Of a stretch of 43,011 bases of DNA, positions 42,136 through 43,011 are shown piece after piece (position 1 is the stretch's first letter; the number at the start of each line of letters is the position of its first letter). The stretch covers positions 1 through 43,011 of the forward strand of contig MEQX01000089.1 of NCBI GenBank assembly GCA_001770415.1, read 5' to 3'. The stretch is from Betaproteobacteria bacterium RIFCSPLOWO2_02_FULL_63_19. GTDB lineage: Bacteria; Pseudomonadota; Gammaproteobacteria; Burkholderiales; SG8-39. The position numbers were made by a program, and so were the translations under genes. The notes under the pieces are model-generated. The model was given only the letters and a program-made list of their open reading frames with translations, had not been told where the DNA came from and searched no databases.

Positions 42136-43011
42136 ATGGAAAAACAGATCAGCTTTGAGTCCGCGGGCTTGACGTTGCGCGGCACGCTGCACCCGCCGCA
42201 AGGGACGGAGCCGGGCGCACCGGGCATCATCCTTTGCCACGGATTCGGCGGCTCAAGCAGCGGCGCGGGACATCCTGAACTCGCGCAACTGCTCGCGCGT
42301 TCAGGTTACGCAACGCTCCGCTTCGATTTCCGCGGCTGCGGTTCGAGCGACGGCGAGCGAGGCCGCGTCATCTGCGAAGAGGAGGTCGAGGATGTCCGTG
42401 CGGCGATCACGTTTCTGCAGTCTCGGCAGGGTGTAGACGGATCGAAGATCGGGTTGATCGGCGCGAGCCTCGGCGGATCGGTGGCGCTGTACACCGCGGC
42501 GCTCGATCAGCGCGTGCGCGTCTGCGCGGCCAACGGCGCGATCGGCGACGGCGAGCGGCGCTTCCGCTATCAGTACCGCGACGAGGCGCCCTGGAAGCGG
42601 TTCCTCGAGCGTCTGGAGGAAGCCAAGCGTGTGCGGCGCGAGCGCGGGCGCGCGACCATGATCGACCGGTTCGATATCGTCGCGATTCCGGAGAGCCGGC
42701 GAGCGGGAATGCCTCCCGGAGCGGTGATGGAGTTTTGCGCCGAGACAGCGATCAGCATGCTCGAGTGCTCGCCCGAACGCGTGGTGCGCCGGATCGCGCC
42801 GAGGCCGCTGCTGCTGGTGCACCCGCGCGGCGACGATGTGGTGCCCGCCTCCGAGTCCGAGCATATCGCTGCGGCGGCGGGCGAGCCCTGCGAGCTGCAC
42901 CTGATCGACACGGTCGATCATTTTGCCTCGGGCGACCCTGCGCTGCAGAAGATCACCCTCGACTGGCTCGCGCGCCACCTTCCCGCACCGGCGGCCGTCA
43001 CGTTAGATTCA
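42136..43011 (+). CDS. Alpha/beta hydrolase, 3' end outside window
   Basis: The frame is open from ATG 42136 (AAGAGGTA upstream) to the window end, 292 codons. It has the oxyanion region ILCHGFGGSS, the nucleophile Ser111 in IGASLGGS, an acidic residue in HPRGDDVVP and a candidate catalytic His in VDHF. Such enzymes hydrolyse esters or thioesters, or C-C bonds of ring-cleavage products. It lies 55 bp after the molybdenum-hydroxylase gene on the same strand and may belong to that operon. Very little of the C-terminus should be missing. Confidence 0.85.
   Translation, partial: MEKQISFESAGLTLRGTLHPPQGTEPGAPGIILCHGFGGSSSGAGHPELAQLLARSGYATLRFDFRGCGSSDGERGRVICEEEVEDVRAAITFLQSRQGVDGSKIGLIGASLGGSVALYTAALDQRVRVCAANGAIGDGERRFRYQYRDEAPWKRFLERLEEAKRVRRERGRATMIDRFDIVAIPESRRAGMPPGAVMEFCAETAISMLECSPERVVRRIAPRPLLLVHPRGDDVVPASESEHIAAAAGEPCELHLIDTVDHFASGDPALQKITLDWLARHLPAPAAVTLDS

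Overview
The window is GC-rich and reads as the chromosome of a proteobacterium, most likely a soil or water betaproteobacterium. The clues are a GlrK-QseG-GlrR operon, -24/-12 (sigma-54) promoters, a TRAP-TAXI transporter, glycine-zipper lipoproteins and several aromatic-acid catabolic gene sets. No rRNA, complete tRNA, CRISPR array or intact transposase was seen.

Layout. (1) 1-1934: a BrnT-type toxin with a truncated antitoxin and a GNAT acetyltransferase, separated by an attC-like imperfect hairpin, then about 760 bp without a gene. (2) 1935-6640: an ACMSD-like amidohydrolase, a cupin, two MFS transporters and, between the transporters, a peroxiredoxin-like gene (4831-5307). That gene carries an in-frame UGA exactly where the family has its first active-site Cys (UxxC), followed at bacterial-SECIS distance by a hairpin. 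It is a strong selenoprotein candidate. (3) 6693-10638: a UbiD-type decarboxylase with a molybdenum-hydroxylase large subunit. A paralogous pair in the opposite gene order sits at 38203-42080. Neither pair has FeS or FAD subunit genes beside it. (4) 10991-13146: a TTC38-like TPR protein and nicotinamidase. (5) 13542-23098: an aromatic-acid cluster with a frameshifted MhpA-like hydroxylase, an aryl-acid AMP/CoA ligase, a luciferase-like monooxygenase, a MarR regulator, an amidohydrolase and a two-gene TRAP-TAXI uptake system.

(6) 23552-33554 is the most coherent block. It holds the sensor kinase, lipoprotein and sigma-54 activator GlrK-QseG-GlrR. Around them lie envelope genes: a glycine-zipper lipoprotein, a PA2779-like protein, an OmpA-domain protein, an EF-hand/BON protein, two 2TM glycine-zipper paralogues and a small lipoprotein. 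Four transcription units have -24/-12 promoters, three matching TGGCACG-N4-TTGC(A/T) fully and one with TGGCAT. Upstream of them are 18-bp palindromes of the form TGTCGCC-N4-GGCGACA, which fit the GlrR operator TGTC-N10-GACA. I read this as a self-contained envelope regulon built around its own two-component system.

(7) 33828-43011: a type I extradiol dioxygenase, the remnant of a TPP-dependent enzyme, a biotin-enzyme-like carboxyltransferase, a CoA transferase (A and B subunits), the second UbiD/molybdenum-hydroxylase pair and a truncated alpha/beta hydrolase. Together these suggest ring hydroxylation, decarboxylation, cleavage and CoA-thioester processing of aromatic acids. All functional statements are read from sequence only. 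No database search was run.
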